This document shows positions 26,701-36,532 of a stretch of DNA of 64,000 nucleotides, one piece after another (position 1 is the stretch's first letter; each line of letters begins with the position of its first letter). A model generated the notes under the pieces. It ran no database searches. It was not told the origin of the DNA and worked only from the letters and a program-made list of their open reading frames with translations. This DNA is from Vitis vinifera (lineage: Eukaryota > Streptophyta > Magnoliopsida > Vitales > Vitaceae). The stretch covers positions 444,001 to 508,000 of the forward strand of contig NC_081822.1 of the NCBI RefSeq assembly GCF_030704535.1, written 5' to 3'. Both the position numbers and the translations under genes were made by a program.

Positions 26701-29700
26701 TTATTATTATTTATGTGCCTACTTTAACTTTGTATCATATCAAGTGCTATTCTGTCATCCCATATCTTCGTCATTGGATTGAATAAGTAGCCCGTGTGTC
26801 AGCTGTTCCCTGATTTTCTTCAGTTTGTCTAGGCACTTCTGGAATATGAAAGGCATAAAAGGAACAGGGGTGAGCTTCAACCCTCGTCTGTACCCATCTC
26901 TGAAACAAAAACTGAAGAAAAAGAGGTAAAATTCATTTAATTCTTAATATTGTGGTTGTTTGATGGATTTGGATTAGGATTTATTTTATTAATATTAAGC
27001 AATGTTCTTGTTATGCCCACATGGACAGTATGTGACGTAGGAAAAAGTCTGAACTGAGGCTCAATAATTTTGTAAGATTCTTACTTGAGTTCAAGGTTAA
27101 GTGCATGCTTGTTTGCAGGATAGAGCTTATAATCTGAGAATGTGTGTTTCCTTTATTTCAGATTCCATACCTTGGTGAGATGTCTGTCTTACTGGGTTTG
27201 ACATGTGGTAGTCTTGAGTGGAAGTACAACTTCCTTTGCGGTTTCCTGTTTCTTCAAAATCTTCTTGTTTCTTGCTCATTTAAAAACACAGAAATCTGAT
27301 GGAGTAAAAGGAAGGAAAAGTTTATCAATCTATTGTTAGGTGCTCGGCACAGTGGCGGAGTGCTTAAATAGAGAATATAAGATCTGGGATGCAACAGGAA
27401 TCTTACTTGTTCACTAAAAGGTGAACTTCTGGGAAACCATGGAGTTCAATTGCTAGGTGAAGAACTAAGTAGAATTTTAATATCAGGTGGAGAGTACAGA
27501 ATATGTGTGTGTACATATTTTAAAATTTTTATCAAGAACAAGATGGAGATTGCTGTAGATATTTTAAGAAACCCGTCAGAAAAGAGATAAAGATTACATC
27601 AAATTAAAAATTGTAAACTTCCATGGAAGAGAAGTAGAGAATTTAGTTTGCTTCTATTGCTGGAGTTACCTTCTTGAGTTTGCTTTGATCTGTGATTTAC
27701 AGAATATGGAAAGCTGCATGAATTTTCATGGTTTATACGTATATATGATTTTTCCCTGTTACATGGATTATGGGTATGTGTCTTGATTTCTGGTTTATTT
27801 TGCATCACATTTTTAGATGCAAAAGAGATATTCATACAGCTGGACTTGGAATTTATTTGCATCTACACATGGATTTGCAATTTTGTCCCATCTACAGTAA
27901 TGAATGGTTGTGTGGGACCCATATTGCTGATATGCCATCTTGATTTTTTAAATCAGTAACATAAGAAATGCATGATAACTTAATTAAAACTAAAAGTAGT
28001 TTTTTTTTTTTTTTTTCTGGAATTATGCTCTCTCTCACACACACACACACCCATGGGCACACATCCATCTATGATTGGGCTTTCTGTGCAGGGAAGTGGT
28101 TACCAAGCTTCAGGAACAGGCAGGGCACGAAGGGATGCTGCAGCTCGTGCTATGCAGGGTTGGCATGTTCAGCGTCTCTTTGGATATGGTGAGGTTGGTG
28201 AGCCAATTATCAAGGTCTGTTGACACTGGAGTCCATTTCATTCATATTGATGTTGTTACTTTTGTTTTGGTGGTAAAACTCATTCTAGTGATGTGTTGAT
28301 TCTTTTCATAGGATAAGAGCTTCAATTCTGCACAAAAGCGTGAAAGACCACTCAAAAGCATTGGTATTCTTCTTTATGGTTTAACTTCTCCAAAAGTACT
28401 AACCTGCCTACCTTGCTTCTCAAAATTATTTCTCAATTGGTATTTGGTTTGTAGACTCAGGTTTACATAAACACAAGAAACCAACTCTTATGGAGGATGT
28501 CGAAAAAGCTGAAGCAGCTAAGCAGTTGAGATCCATGACCGTTTCTATATTTAGTTTATTATTCTTTTTATTCTAGGTTCTTGTTTCTCTATCTTCTACA
28601 TTTGTTCACAAGTTGCAGAGATCATTTGGTTGACAAGTGCATACTGGACCATTATTAAGGATTTTTTTGTTTCCATAATAACTTATCTTTATGATATTGC
28701 CAATTGAATCACTTTTTAAATTTTTTTTTTATCAATAATGACCACAACTAAAATAGTTACTTACTGGATCTCTTGTGATGTGCATTTTAGTACATATATT
28801 TTTACTTAGTGTATCAAAAAGAAATATATTACTTGCTGGGTCTTACAATGACCATTATTGATATATATATTTTTTTGTTGATATTTTATTGATATTTTAT
28901 TTGCTGGATTTCTTTTCAAGTGCCTTTTATTGTAGTTGAAGTGAGAAAAACCATACTGGAATTGCTTGTGCCAATCCGAAGCCTAGTTAGATTTTTACCC
29001 CATGTTCTTTGAGCACATTTGATAACCTAATGGTATAGTGCAAGCTCCTTGCTGCAGTGCACATCCCTTTGCTCTTGAAACTGGGCTGAAGTGGGTTTTT
29101 TTCTTTCTTTCATTTTTTTTTTAAATTAACTAAAGATTTACTAAATGTGGTTTATGCCCATCATTAAAAAAATAGATTAAAACTCTGCATGTGTTTTTTT
29201 TGTTCATAAAAGAAGACAACTTTTTCTGTTACTTTTGAAGAAAGGCTAAATAGGTTTTGGTCTTCCAGGCTGGATGCTACAGTTGCTGATGTTGGAGCTC
29301 CTGCTGATTGGGTGAAGATCAATGTGCGGGAAACTGTAAGTTTGTTAAAACCATACTGTCATAGATAACTAGTCAACTGCTGGATAGTTTATTTGTTCCA
29401 TTAGAGTTCTTACTAGCTTTCCCATCTCCTGCACAGAAAGATTGCTTCGAGGTATATGCTCTAGTCCCTGGGCTTCTGCGTGAGGAGGTAAGCAACTCTT
29501 GCTAAACTCTTTTGTTTCTCTCTTTTTGTTCTGTCACCTCCCTGTGGTGCCCTTGATTTTTCCTGGAGCTGATTTTGATATGACATAACTGGTAGCCGGT
29601 TTTGGCAGGGGGTTATTGGTGCAGTTACAATAATTATAGTCATATTACATAGCAGCTAGAGACCCTGTGTAGAAGATTTAATTTGGCCTATTTCAGTATA

Positions 29701-30575
29701 ATCATTGTTATGGCCCTTGAGATCTTGCATTTCTTTGAAACCATTGAAAGATAATATTGTTTATATCCATAAGCTCTTCATATTTTACTTGGAAAATCCC
29801 CAAAAAGAGGATGTTTGCAATCCATTGATGTTGCCTGCTTTCCATGTGCATGATAATCTTTCCTATTCTCATTACAAAAATGGACTACTCGCTGCCTTTT
29901 TGTAATTGGACAAATACAAAGTCTGATAACTAGTTCCGGCATATTCAGTAATATTTTGTATGACCCTACTTCCTTTTGGTACGTACATCCTTGACCCATT
30001 TGCCATAATTGGGGAACACTTAAAAACTTTACGTAATTCGATAACGAAATTTTTTTCAACTTTAATGATGGTGTCGATGACCACATTCATTGGTGGATGC
30101 AGGTGCGGGTTCAATCTGATCCAGCTGGACGCCTAGTCATAACGGGTCAGCCAGAGCAGGTTGACAATCCTTGGGGGATAAAACCCTTCAAAAAGGTACG
30201 TCTTTGACCTTTTTTTATAACTGGTTGGAATATAAATCACTCACTGTATACTACTAGGGTTTGTCCTTGGCTTGGTAGTCTGTGGTCATTGGTGAGGACT
30301 GATGACAAAAAATAAGAATTAGGCTCTTGACTTTGTAGCACCTATTTGGACCCGGAAAGGTCTCAAATTTTCCCAAATGAGCTGCCCCCAATGCTTTTCT
30401 TGTGCTGTGCACCATAAGTATTTATCCCACTGCTATGATATTAATCAGTTCATTTGGGCGTTGTTTTCAGGTGGTGAGCTTACCTGCAAGAATTGATCCA
30501 CTGCAGACATCTGCTGTTGTTAGCTTGCACGGCCGACTCTATGTTCGAGTGCCTTTTGAGAAGGGATCAGGTTGA
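9304..30575 (+). CDS. ARID domain protein with C-terminal alpha-crystallin (Hsp20-like) domain, ARID5/ARID6-like
   Basis: Thirteen exons: 9304-9732, 9857-9990, 10078-10117, 25255-25307, 25670-25715, 26833-26925, 28092-28214, 28312-28363, 28455-28524, 29269-29335, 29437-29487, 30103-30195, 30471-30575. All are phase-consistent and give 451 aa. Residues 1-143 are acidic and proline-rich. The ARID/BRIGHT DNA-binding domain lies at about 150-245 (FYREH, HPKFYGEPLDLLKLWK, RLGGYDQV, KLWRQVGDSF, SWTFRIFYEKALLEYERHK). A conserved-looking block GYQASGTGRARRDAAARAMQ follows. Residues about 350-448 form an alpha-crystallin-like domain (ADWVKINVRET, VYALVPGL, GRLVITGQPEQ, SLHGRLYVRVPF). This ARID plus Hsp20 arrangement is typical of a plant subfamily of nuclear DNA-binding proteins. 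The start at 9304 is the first ATG of the open frame. Intron 3 (10118-25254) splits the ARID coding region and is full of LINE sequence. The exon 9 donor (gttgag at 28525) is weak. Confidence 0.92.
12731..12825. repeat. Perfect 32-bp inverted repeat with 31-bp loop
   Basis: The arm 12731-12762 is the exact reverse complement of 12794-12825, separated by a 31-base spacer. Pairing stops abruptly at both ends. It lies in ARID intron 3 just before a decayed LINE. It could form a stable hairpin in DNA or in the pre-mRNA. Its origin is not known. Confidence 0.95.
12830..13975 (+). pseudogene. Degenerate LINE 3' part, sense to host gene
   Basis: Broken frames show the C-terminal portion of a plant LINE ORF2. 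Recognisable pieces include FPSLFGITSQREVWLADFWEE, WKLVKNKRFSVKSFYSFLN, PTKVNFFIWE and VKELLLGWHGNL. Each matches in order the intact LINE at 18057-24224 (FPSLFALPNDKEE, KSGKFSVKSLY, QPKISFFAWE, VKETLLSWHGSF). Many stops and frameshifts are present. The 3' end resembles the intact LINE's untranslated tail and finishes in an A-rich run near 13962. The 5' limit is approximate. Confidence 0.75.
15704..15931 (+). mobile_element. Short 5'-truncated LINE copy with target-site duplication
   Basis: A 194-bp insert (15721-15914) is flanked by 17-bp direct repeats, 15704-15720 and 15915-15931, that differ at one base (atatttggaga[c/t]ttatg). The insert ends in tttacctattaaaaaaa, nearly the same as the tail of the intact LINE (tttacctatc plus poly-A), and contains the same ttgtatat...ggtgt block. 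It is therefore read as the tail of the same LINE family, integrated in sense orientation in ARID intron 3. Confidence 0.72.
17326..17562 (+). mobile_element. tRNA-derived SINE
   Basis: An RNA polymerase III type A box (tagttggttaggg, about 17337-17349) and B box (ggttcgaatcc, 17392-17402), about 43 bases apart, open a roughly 220-bp element. It ends in a 14-base A run (17534-17547). A possible target-site duplication is tttttagtt, at 17312-17320 and 17563-17571. There is no tRNA acceptor stem or cloverleaf, so it is not a tRNA gene. It lies in ARID intron 3. Confidence 0.75.
17715..17751. repeat. AAT/ATT microsatellite
   Basis: An (AAT)n run turns into (ATT)n, giving a self-complementary repeat within ARID intron 3. 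Confidence 0.9.
18042..18056. repeat. LINE target-site duplication, left copy
   Basis: The sequence tgtatcatgtatcat lies directly next to the LINE poly-A tail (seen as poly-T on this strand) and is repeated exactly at 24225-24239. Confidence 0.9.
18193..21849 (-). CDS. LINE ORF2: AP endonuclease / reverse transcriptase / zf-RVT polyprotein
   Basis: An uninterrupted 1218-aa protein. Residues 1-230 form an exonuclease-endonuclease-phosphatase domain that nicks the target: TWNVRG, QETK (about 37), GDFNAIL (142-148), LDRFLFN, SDHFPVLL. The reverse transcriptase spans about 480-760: DFRPISLVGSLYKWLAKVLANR, QGAFVEGRQI, LDIEKAYDNVDW, GLRQGDPLSPYLF and the catalytic FADD at 691-694. The C-terminal zinc-binding region (about 1020-1115) has CFLC...H...C and VKETLLSWHGSFVGKKRKKVW. 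All key catalytic residues of the family are visible. The ATG at 21849 overlaps the ORF1 stop, so translation by reinitiation after ORF1 is likely. Antisense to the host ARID gene. Confidence 0.95.
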   Translation of the reverse strand: MRFRMLTWNVRGANNCDKRKVIKALIKKQKVDLVCLQETKIQDMSKGIIRSLGVGRYLEWGAVDSRGAAGGIVVFWDNRVLDLVDIQRGVFSISCIFKNSEDGFMWMFIGVYGPTLRRERESFWEELGAIKGLWNGPWCVAGDFNAILSPEERNRGGRMNSNMRRFSEIIEDLELKDVPLVGGPFTWNGGVNNQTFSRLDRFLFNEGWDNHFGDVRQCILPRPVSDHFPVLLDVGGGRRAPSPFRFENMWLKVEGVKELMKSWWEGVSFNGSASFIMAEKIKVLKVKLKEWNRDSFGRIELRKNAALEQVQIWDAREKISRLNLEELEARKEAREDYKKWVLLEEIGWRQKSREVWLREGDRNTGYFHKMANAHRRRNNVDRIKINGAWCIEENEIREGIGNAFKVLLSSSGDWRPSISGLQLETLDQLDANTLESPFTEEEVFNALLSCNGDKAPGPDGLSMAFWQFAWDFVKANVLCFFKEFYENGKFVKSLNATFLVLIPKKVGVEDLGDFRPISLVGSLYKWLAKVLANRLKKVVGKVISKAQGAFVEGRQILDAVLIANEAIDSTLKNNECAILCKLDIEKAYDNVDWTFILTVMQKMGFGEKWIRWIKWCISTASFSVLVNGTPTGFFQSSKGLRQGDPLSPYLFVIAMEVFSAFLQRAVEGGYLSRCRVKGRSEEGALISHLLFADDTLVFCKPSQDHLTHLSWLLMWFEAASGLRINLDKSELIPVGRVENMDELAWEFGCKVGSLPSTYLGMPLGASFKLTSVWDGVEDRFRKRLGMWKRQYLSKGGRATLIRSTLSNLPIYLMSLLCLPSVVRQRLEKIQRDFLWGGGNLEQKPHLVRWEVVCLSKKKGGLGVKNLSILNKALLAKWNWRFANEREALWNQVIRGKYGEERGGWSSREVREAHGLGLWKGIRMNWELVSNRLVFIVGNGRRVRFWRDKWCGDSPLCSSFPSLFALPNDKEESVANVWDSLAEGGWGGWNPCFVRAFNDWEVEEASSFMERLHHSRVIEDVEDRVSWTETKSGKFSVKSLYLAIEAGGSPRFPSSLIWNANVQPKISFFAWEATWGKALTLDKMQKRGWALANRCFLCLENEETIDHLLLHCSRTRALWDLLFTILGVSWVLPCSVKETLLSWHGSFVGKKRKKVWRAAPLHIFWTVWKARNCLAFKDDMVSIQILKYSFIFSLWAETKLFIIDCPLTIANFIDWMGAN
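21846..24068 (-). CDS. LINE ORF1: DUF4283-type gag-like RNA-binding protein
   Basis: A 740-aa open frame from an ATG at 24068. Residues about 190-350 match the DUF4283-type region of plant LINE gag-like proteins: LGRCLVGRWG, GSLLLIEFETKEEAEKVLLRG, ERWDPKVGC, WVRVVGMPLHFWSQEILRKIGDACGG, VDEDTAKFKELKWARLLVR. The usual CCHC knuckle seen after DUF4283 in many relatives is not apparent. The rest is a low-complexity, charged, Ser/Gly-rich stretch, ending in a basic segment (GRKRKKLKSSKFERELRK). The presumed role is binding LINE RNA in the retrotransposition particle. The stop TGA overlaps the ORF2 ATG. Confidence 0.88.
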   Translation of the reverse strand: MSTKRGGRCWFAVESKSYEITAEVAGERLKGIIVERSRGFTSWIRFGSLSLCCLLEGVEACCRGVFMQGHVKSWEDGGRRYKLEIRANEAGRYILCSVVDSKLKRFCLVFPEGKGVLGGWVLLAEKLRFLGVASWKKSKETAAFYGKGCTNGESVRKDKKSYAEAVNARGKKLGEAVWLQLGEDEVSNERKYLGRCLVGRWGQPSMMEPDMQAFERWGRSVWNTKGGVKFSRLGGSLLLIEFETKEEAEKVLLRGHRRFKESFLNLERWDPKVGCSHNDERDKSIWVRVVGMPLHFWSQEILRKIGDACGGFIAVDEDTAKFKELKWARLLVRSEGLEWPSSLQVAVGSICYSIQLWWEVKPGLTAVIPATKNEMGNERKVRDEGEGDSCAGFKMTKVRTHGEPAKVDVPCESGEGGCSKAAAISAAMSEKAADGVGSSDGQQIAWGKKTVRGPENSFSLGRQMGVDLGRRPAGKGQVTEGQNDLMGMGRPKSSLHKETATELARSREARAPDREMGDSGELEGEMIASQMGSRSPAVNITEFTNEALREETSRYSDQFYRSLSLLGKREKSLYSTPSVRRGESVAMAGVINHSSSSDEVGGEVMGPLRMIWADGREAEVLEIAGMEAGVFGEKSEGVTDRTIHENMEEREEEEEPCWQSNSLAKFSRYIGMPTEGFEGEILLLLKRMKERKIQKGQVDGRKRKKLKSSKFERELRKLEWTVNYIGEGGGEEGENSCRSK
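24225..24239. repeat. LINE target-site duplication, right copy
   Basis: An exact second copy of tgtatcatgtatcat, marking the 5' boundary of the minus-strand LINE. Confidence 0.9.
24290..24690 (-). pseudogene. Degenerate LINE ORF2 fragment, antisense to host gene
   Basis: Minus-strand translation in broken frames gives LWRFLRESDALWHKVILNIY and then VGDGTKICFLGDLWLGYKSL. These correspond in order to KWNWRFANEREALWNQVIRGKY and VGNGRRVRFWRDKWCGDSPL of the intact LINE next door. It is much more decayed than its neighbour, so it is an older insertion. Its limits are approximate. Confidence 0.62.
25644..25667. repeat. CT microsatellite serving as polypyrimidine tract
   Basis: A (TC)n run of about 24 bases sits directly before the acceptor cag of ARID exon 5 (25670), so it forms the pyrimidine tract of that splice site. 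Confidence 0.9.
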
Positions 30576-33500
30576 TCCGTCTTGCTGTTCCAGGCCCATT
30601 TAACCATTTTCTTCAGGGAAATTTTGAAAGGGATCAACCCATTAGGCTCAAATTTGGACCCAAAGACTAGCCCCTTAAATCAGTGCAAGCTATCCTAACT
30701 CATTGACCCCACCTACTTGGGTATTTCTGCATTTTACAGATTAGTTTTAGGGTACTTTGAATTTGTAAAACTAGAAGTACCTTTAGACCTCCACCATTAA
30801 GGAGGGTCTTTTGGCTGAACCCAGTAGCTGTTTCTTGTCGTTTAATAGAAGGGTTTATCCTTTAAATCAGAGATGAACTTTGGATCATCCTTTGTTACAT
30901 TCTGTGCCTTATTTCTTTAAGTTAAAACACATTTATTTATTTCATTGCATTCTGGTCTTCCTGCTTTTTCAGGAGGATTACCTACCAGTTGATACTTGAC
31001 CAATTAGTCGGGGTTGTTTTTCCTCGATTTTGATTTGCATCTCTGTCAAATCAAAATGGGATCCCAATCTTTTTCTTCACCATATTCAAACTTAGGCCAA
31101 TCTGGATCATCACTCTACCTGCCTATTCCTCAGCTAAGGAACAACCCTGCCCTAGCTCCTGATACCTAGAACTGAGAATATGACAAAAGGACCCAGTTTA
31201 TTTCTTTGATTCAAAAGACATATTAGTTTTGGCTTCAATTTTCTTCGTTACTTTTTTTTTTCCCACCATTTTGATTTAAACTAGTTTATATGGCGGATGA
31301 ACAATTTTGTTTTCCTCTATCCCTCTCCAGCGGATAGCTTTATGTAATGTACATGATGCTGTGGACTAGAACGAACAGATGGTGGATAGACATCAATTCA
31401 ATCTAGGATTTTCTCATTATTTTAATTGAAAGTCGTTAATACGGCAAATGAATAATTTTTTTTCTCTATCCCTCTGTATTAGAACGAATATTTATTTTTT
31501 TAAACATTTATTTTATTTAATTTTTAGAATAGAAAATGGCTTTAACTTAAAAGTATTTTTTGATAAAATTATTTTGAAAATAGGCTATTTTTTGGATTTG
31601 ACTCAGAAAAACAAGTTATTAAAATGTTTGGGTTTTTTTTTCTTATATAAAATGTTATGAAATATTATTAAAAATGTGGATAATATTTTAGAAATTTTAC
31701 GTTTTAGACAGAATGAGAAAATTGTTCTTCATGTTTGAATTCTTAGCGCAGAATTTACTTAAAAAAACGATTGAGTTGGAGAACATTTTTGGAAAACGAT
31801 GCGAAAGAGGCCCAAAAAAGGAAGACGACGTTTTGGCTTTTTCTGTGTCTCATTGCCTGGTAAACGCTGCCGTATTGGCCAGTATGGGTAGAAGCGTGGT
31901 CGTTTCACCACTCTCTTTCCCTCTTTTGGAAAGTGGAAACCTTCAAATTTGAAAACTTAGACCATGGCCACCACGGCCCCACCCAATGCCGGCCATTCTA
32001 GCCACCTAACAAACTCTTGGTTTTATGCATATCACAGCTATTGTTTCCATGCATCACATCACCATCGCCCCCGCAGCATTGAATGATTTGTCCCAATCAG
32101 ATTCTTGGGTCAGAGGCTGTACCTTTTGACAACGTTTCATTGTGAAGGCCAAAAAAATCTGCCCATTTTTGTGGACTTCCAAGCTGGGACTGCTGTTTTA
32201 GTTGCAAGCTAGCTAGCCTTAAGTCCCAGCATCTCTTGAGTACACTTGAGAGAGACTTGGGATCTCTAAAGAGCTTCAAAGGTACTGCAAGAGGGTTTTA
32301 TGGATTCATATCTGCATTATACTTTTCTCATAAAACCCAAATATTGTCTGCTCAAAGCAACTGCCTCGATCTCTAGTAGTGTTTATATATATATATATAT
32401 ATATGAGTCGGCCATTATGAGGGTTGACAGCTTATTCTGTGGGATATCATATGCCGCATAACCCAAATGAATGAACATTGACACCTTCTATTATCTTCCA
32501 TCTCAGTTATGTAGACTCTTGGGCACTCAATGTGCAGAATTGGGTACTGTTTCAACCTCCATGAAGCTTAACGTTTTTGAAATGGTTTCAACACTACTCT
32601 TAGCATCATAATCTTCATTTGGATGGATTTGGAACAGAAGTGATGGAGCCATGGAGAGACTCATGATTTTATGTGGTTTCTTACTTCTCAAGCTTCATGG
32701 AACTGACTCTAGTTCATAACTTACACCAGCATTGGTCGAAAGTAACCATCAGCAATTAATCCCTTATCATAATTACCCTATATCGATGATAGTTTATCAA
32801 ACCCTCATCCAGTAAGGAAAAGAAAAACCAATCTCCATCTACTTCAAACAGACAAGCTTGAAGTGATCTCTCCTCAGTCCTTAGTACCTTTCTTTTTTCC
32901 TTACAGGCATTTTTGTCATTTTTTTCTCAGATCACCCCTTTTTACTCTGTGGTTTCAATTGATCCTTGGAAAGGTTGATACCACATCCTGAAAAATTGCG
33001 TCCTAGCTAGTCAAATAATAATGAAGAATTTTCATGGTGATGAACATGTTGCAAAGATGCTTGATCATGAATAAAGAATCCTCATGGTGATGAACATCCA
33101 CAATAAAATTTGAGGCTAGATGAATATGACAAGCATGCATATCAGCATATGTATGAAGTTCAATCTCCAAATTAAGGAGTTATGAAACCTTGGATCAGCA
33201 ACCCAAATGCATAGATAATTAACCTCTCTAGCTTTAATTTTCTTATATACAGGAGTAGTTTGGTGGATGAAACGAGTTAAATTTCTCATGTTATTAGTAA
33301 TCAAGAAGTAGGAAACCCCCGACCGTAGTTGCTATATTTCTTACCATTGGAAACTAGATCAGAAAACAGTCAGAAATTGATCCTATTCTATTTCTAGTAA
33401 TTGAAGTAATGCACAGCATTAGATTGAAAGGGACATAACCAAACTAGATTCTTCAATAGGTATTGATGGTAAGGCTCTGACAATTGGATGAGAGGTGTTG

Positions 33501-35653
33501 ATGGTAAGGCTTTTGAAGTATTCTTCTCTAGTAGATGTATGCTTTTGAAGTATTCTTTAGTACTCTGGTAGATGATTAATTATGCTGCTGTTAGCCAACT
33601 ATCAACCTCACTCGTCAACAAGCAAGATGATGATGGATGGATTTATTTTCTCCCAAAGATGCTAAGTTTGTCTAGTCTTGAATAGACTAATTACATTACC
33701 ATAGGAAACTAGATCAGAAAACGTCAAAGTCTATGTTTTTGAGCTAAACGGTAATTTAACATTGTATCACATCTTTGGTACTCGAGGTCTTCCGTTCTAA
33801 CTTCTAATAAAGTTTGCTTTAGTAGTAGCCTAGTAAGCACATAAATACTCAAAAGTCAAGAATAAACCCAAACAAAGCAAACGGCACTTGATTTGGTCAA
33901 TAGAGTCGCCCTCAACAAAGTCTAAGTCTCTCTTCTAGATAGACTGTACATGCGATTTGCTTTATACATACATTCATATAGATAGATAGATAGATAGATA
34001 GAAAGATGGATAGGACTGTAACAGGATGAACCTAGGAGTTCCTTTCTTTCTAGAACTAACTGGTTTGTCAATATTGTTCTCAAACTTCCTTAACCATTTA
34101 TTGTTTTTTATCCAGATAACTACTGGATATCAAGACTGAATCATAGTAATGATGTTGTCTATCAATTACTAACTATATGTATGTGTTTGTGGCAGATTCA
34201 TTTCATATTTCTTGGGTTATATGGAATCTAATCATACCAGAAGTAATCCTTCAAATTTTGAGAAGTTTACGACTTGAAATCAAGTATATTTTTTCAAAGA
34301 ACCAAAGGGTAAAGAAGCAAAAGAACTGATTTTTATTTCTACCTCAACTTCCAAGGTGACAGAGTTCCAACAATTCCTCATTTTATCAGTTTTTGTCTGG
34401 GGAAGTGGGCATATCTTTATGCCCATTGGGTAAAATTCTTTAGAGGCATAACCCTTCCAGTTTTCATTAACCAAAAGTGTCAATACAGATATGTTCTTTA
34501 TCTTCATATGCATTACTCCTTGTTTTAATATGTAAAAAATGCTTTAATATCTATTCAACGGGCCGGTATTAATTAATTTATTCTTGTCTTTGTAACTGAC
34601 AAGAGAAGTTTCTTTGTCTAGCTTCTACTGCATGCTGTAACGCTTGGTCAGCAAATTGTAAGTCCTCGGTAGAGAAAGAGAGACAGAGAGAGAAACAGGC
34701 TTTTAATCATGGTCTACCATTGCTATCAGATGGTTCAGAACTAGGGTTTTTGCTGTAAAAGAGAAACAGGCTTTTAAGATTCGACACTGGGAGTTTGTGA
34801 CTTTTCCCCAGTTGAGTAAGCTGAAGACATGAAATAAAGGAACCCAAAGAGATAAAAAGAACATTTGGCCACATGCAAGACAAACCACGATATCTGCGGT
34901 TTTGGGGTTCAGAATAATCTGAACAACCTAAAAACTAGGACTTTTCTTTTCTTTCTTCCTTCCCCTTTAAAGTATACAGCAAGTACTAGGTTTTATATTG
35001 ATATATCTATAGAGAGATACGCACACATTTCTACTTAAATTATTGAAATTAAAGGACCCATACAAGGATTAACAGATTGAATAATCCCACTTGTGTATAC
35101 ATATATATTTCAAAAATGAGAAATTCACAAGCTCATGAACACATTCTACTATTCAATCAAAAGAAACATATGTACTATAGAAATGCTGACTGCAGAAGAG
35201 AGGGAAACACATGCATAATTAAATAAACCCTAGAAATGTGTATAGATCACAGCAGTTCCCACACTACATGTAGAAATTAATTATTAAACATCTGAGCCGG
35301 CTGGAAGAAGGAGAGGAAGAATAAGAGGAAGAGAAGATTAAAGAAGGGCAAAAGGGAAATTTTCCAAATGCATCACTTACCTCAGAAGATAGTGAAATCT
35401 GTAAAATCTTTGCCTCCGACCTGGGTTCCTTCCATTTCAACTGAATATACAGCCTCCATGAAATAACAACTCCAGCTTGTTCGCTTTTAGGTGAGAAGAT
35501 CAATGAGAAAGAGTCGGATTTGTTCAATGTTATCGCACAGACATTACAGTAGTTATCATACAAAACTGGTTCGGTTTCTCTTTCATCTCATCCCCTCTTC
35601 ATCACGCCTGTTCAATTATCACCTAAAATATATGGGAATTCAACACAATAGCC
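30576..35653. other. Intergenic spacer between ARID and AHL genes (convergent)
   Basis: Contains the ARID 3' flank, a (TA)n run (32383-32404), a (GATA)n run (33979-34002) and short local duplications around 33460-33560. The only coding hint is a 40-codon ORF at 31964-32086 with a good start context (accATGgcc) and no recognised similarity. The AHL 3' flank fills the last few hundred bases. No further gene is seen. Confidence 0.55.
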
Positions 35654-36532
35654 TTAAAATGGAGGTCTTGGAGCACTTCCACCCCATCTTAATAGATCAC
35701 CTGGAAAGGGAAAATTCCCCATGCTTGCTCCCATGTTATAGATTGGAACACCAGCACCGCCGCCACTGCCTCCGCCATCACCGAGCTGCCCACCAGCACC
35801 GCCTCCAGTCACACCTGAAGACTGGGACGCGGTGGGCTGGACTTGCACAGCTCCCTCTTCCTCCTCCAGTGGTAAACGCTCAAAGACAGCGTTGGCAAAC
35901 GACGCAGCCATCAAAACAACTGGACCTGAAGCCATCAAGGGACCCACCACGCTTCCTCCAACTACCTGACCCTGACCACCGGACAAAAATATAGAAAGGC
36001 CTCCAGCACTCGGCGGCGCCGGTGGAGGAAGCACGGTTCCTGACAATGAGAGTATCTCGAACCTGCCGTGCAGCGTCACTATGCTCCCTGCAGGAGACGC
36101 AGGCTGACGCAGCGTCACGTTCATGACTGTGCCGCCACCGCTGAGAACACATACGCCTCTCCCACGGCGCCGGGCGTAATTCAACACACTCTCCATGACG
36201 TCAGCGCCAGCGGCAACTTCAAGTACATGCGACCGGAGGGCATTTGGGCTATCGCGCGTTACGATTATGGGTGGCTTGGGCTTGTTCTTGGAGCCAGGAG
36301 GACGACCTCGAGGGCGGCGATTTGAAGAGGTGGTGGCTCCACCAGAACTAGCAGCGGCGGCCTCCTCGGTGTCCGCCCTCTGCTCCTGATCATCTGGTGA
36401 CTCGTCCCTAGAATCCGATGGTTGTTGAGTGGCTTGATGTTGTGGAAGCGATGACGGTCTCTGCAAGTGCAGTTCAGGTCCGAGTAGCTGGTGGACGTAG
36501 CGAGAACCTGAGCCTGGTTCATAACCCTCCAT
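35654..36532 (-). CDS. AT-hook motif nuclear-localized protein (AHL), ESCAROLA/SOB3-like
   Basis: A single-exon 292-aa protein. The N-terminus [20 protein letters not shown] is of the form seen in the Arabidopsis AHL27 (ESCAROLA) and AHL29 (SOB3) group. One type-I AT-hook [17 protein letters not shown] (72-88) binds the minor groove of AT-rich DNA. A PPC/DUF296 domain (about 98-224) has [50 protein letters not shown] and [14 protein letters not shown]; it mediates trimer formation and partner binding. The tail is Gly-rich and ends [10 protein letters not shown]. Intronless structure and a single type-I hook place it in clade A. Family role: nuclear regulators of hypocotyl growth, flowering and leaf ageing. 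The ATG at 36532 is chosen by family match; the open frame continues upstream without another ATG. The exact orthologue is uncertain. Confidence 0.95.
   Translation of the reverse strand: MEGYEPGSGSRYVHQLLGPELHLQRPSSLPQHQATQQPSDSRDESPDDQEQRADTEEAAAASSGGATTSSNRRPRGRPPGSKNKPKPPIIVTRDSPNALRSHVLEVAAGADVMESVLNYARRRGRGVCVLSGGGTVMNVTLRQPASPAGSIVTLHGRFEILSLSGTVLPPPAPPSAGGLSIFLSGGQGQVVGGSVVGPLMASGPVVLMAASFANAVFERLPLEEEEGAVQVQPTASQSSGVTGGGAGGQLGDGGGSGGGAGVPIYNMGASMGNFPFPGDLLRWGGSAPRPPF

Noticed and set aside
32097..32279. Possible microRNA precursor near 32100-32280
   Set aside because: I compared with the conserved plant microRNA sequences I know and found none, and no long stem was evident by eye.
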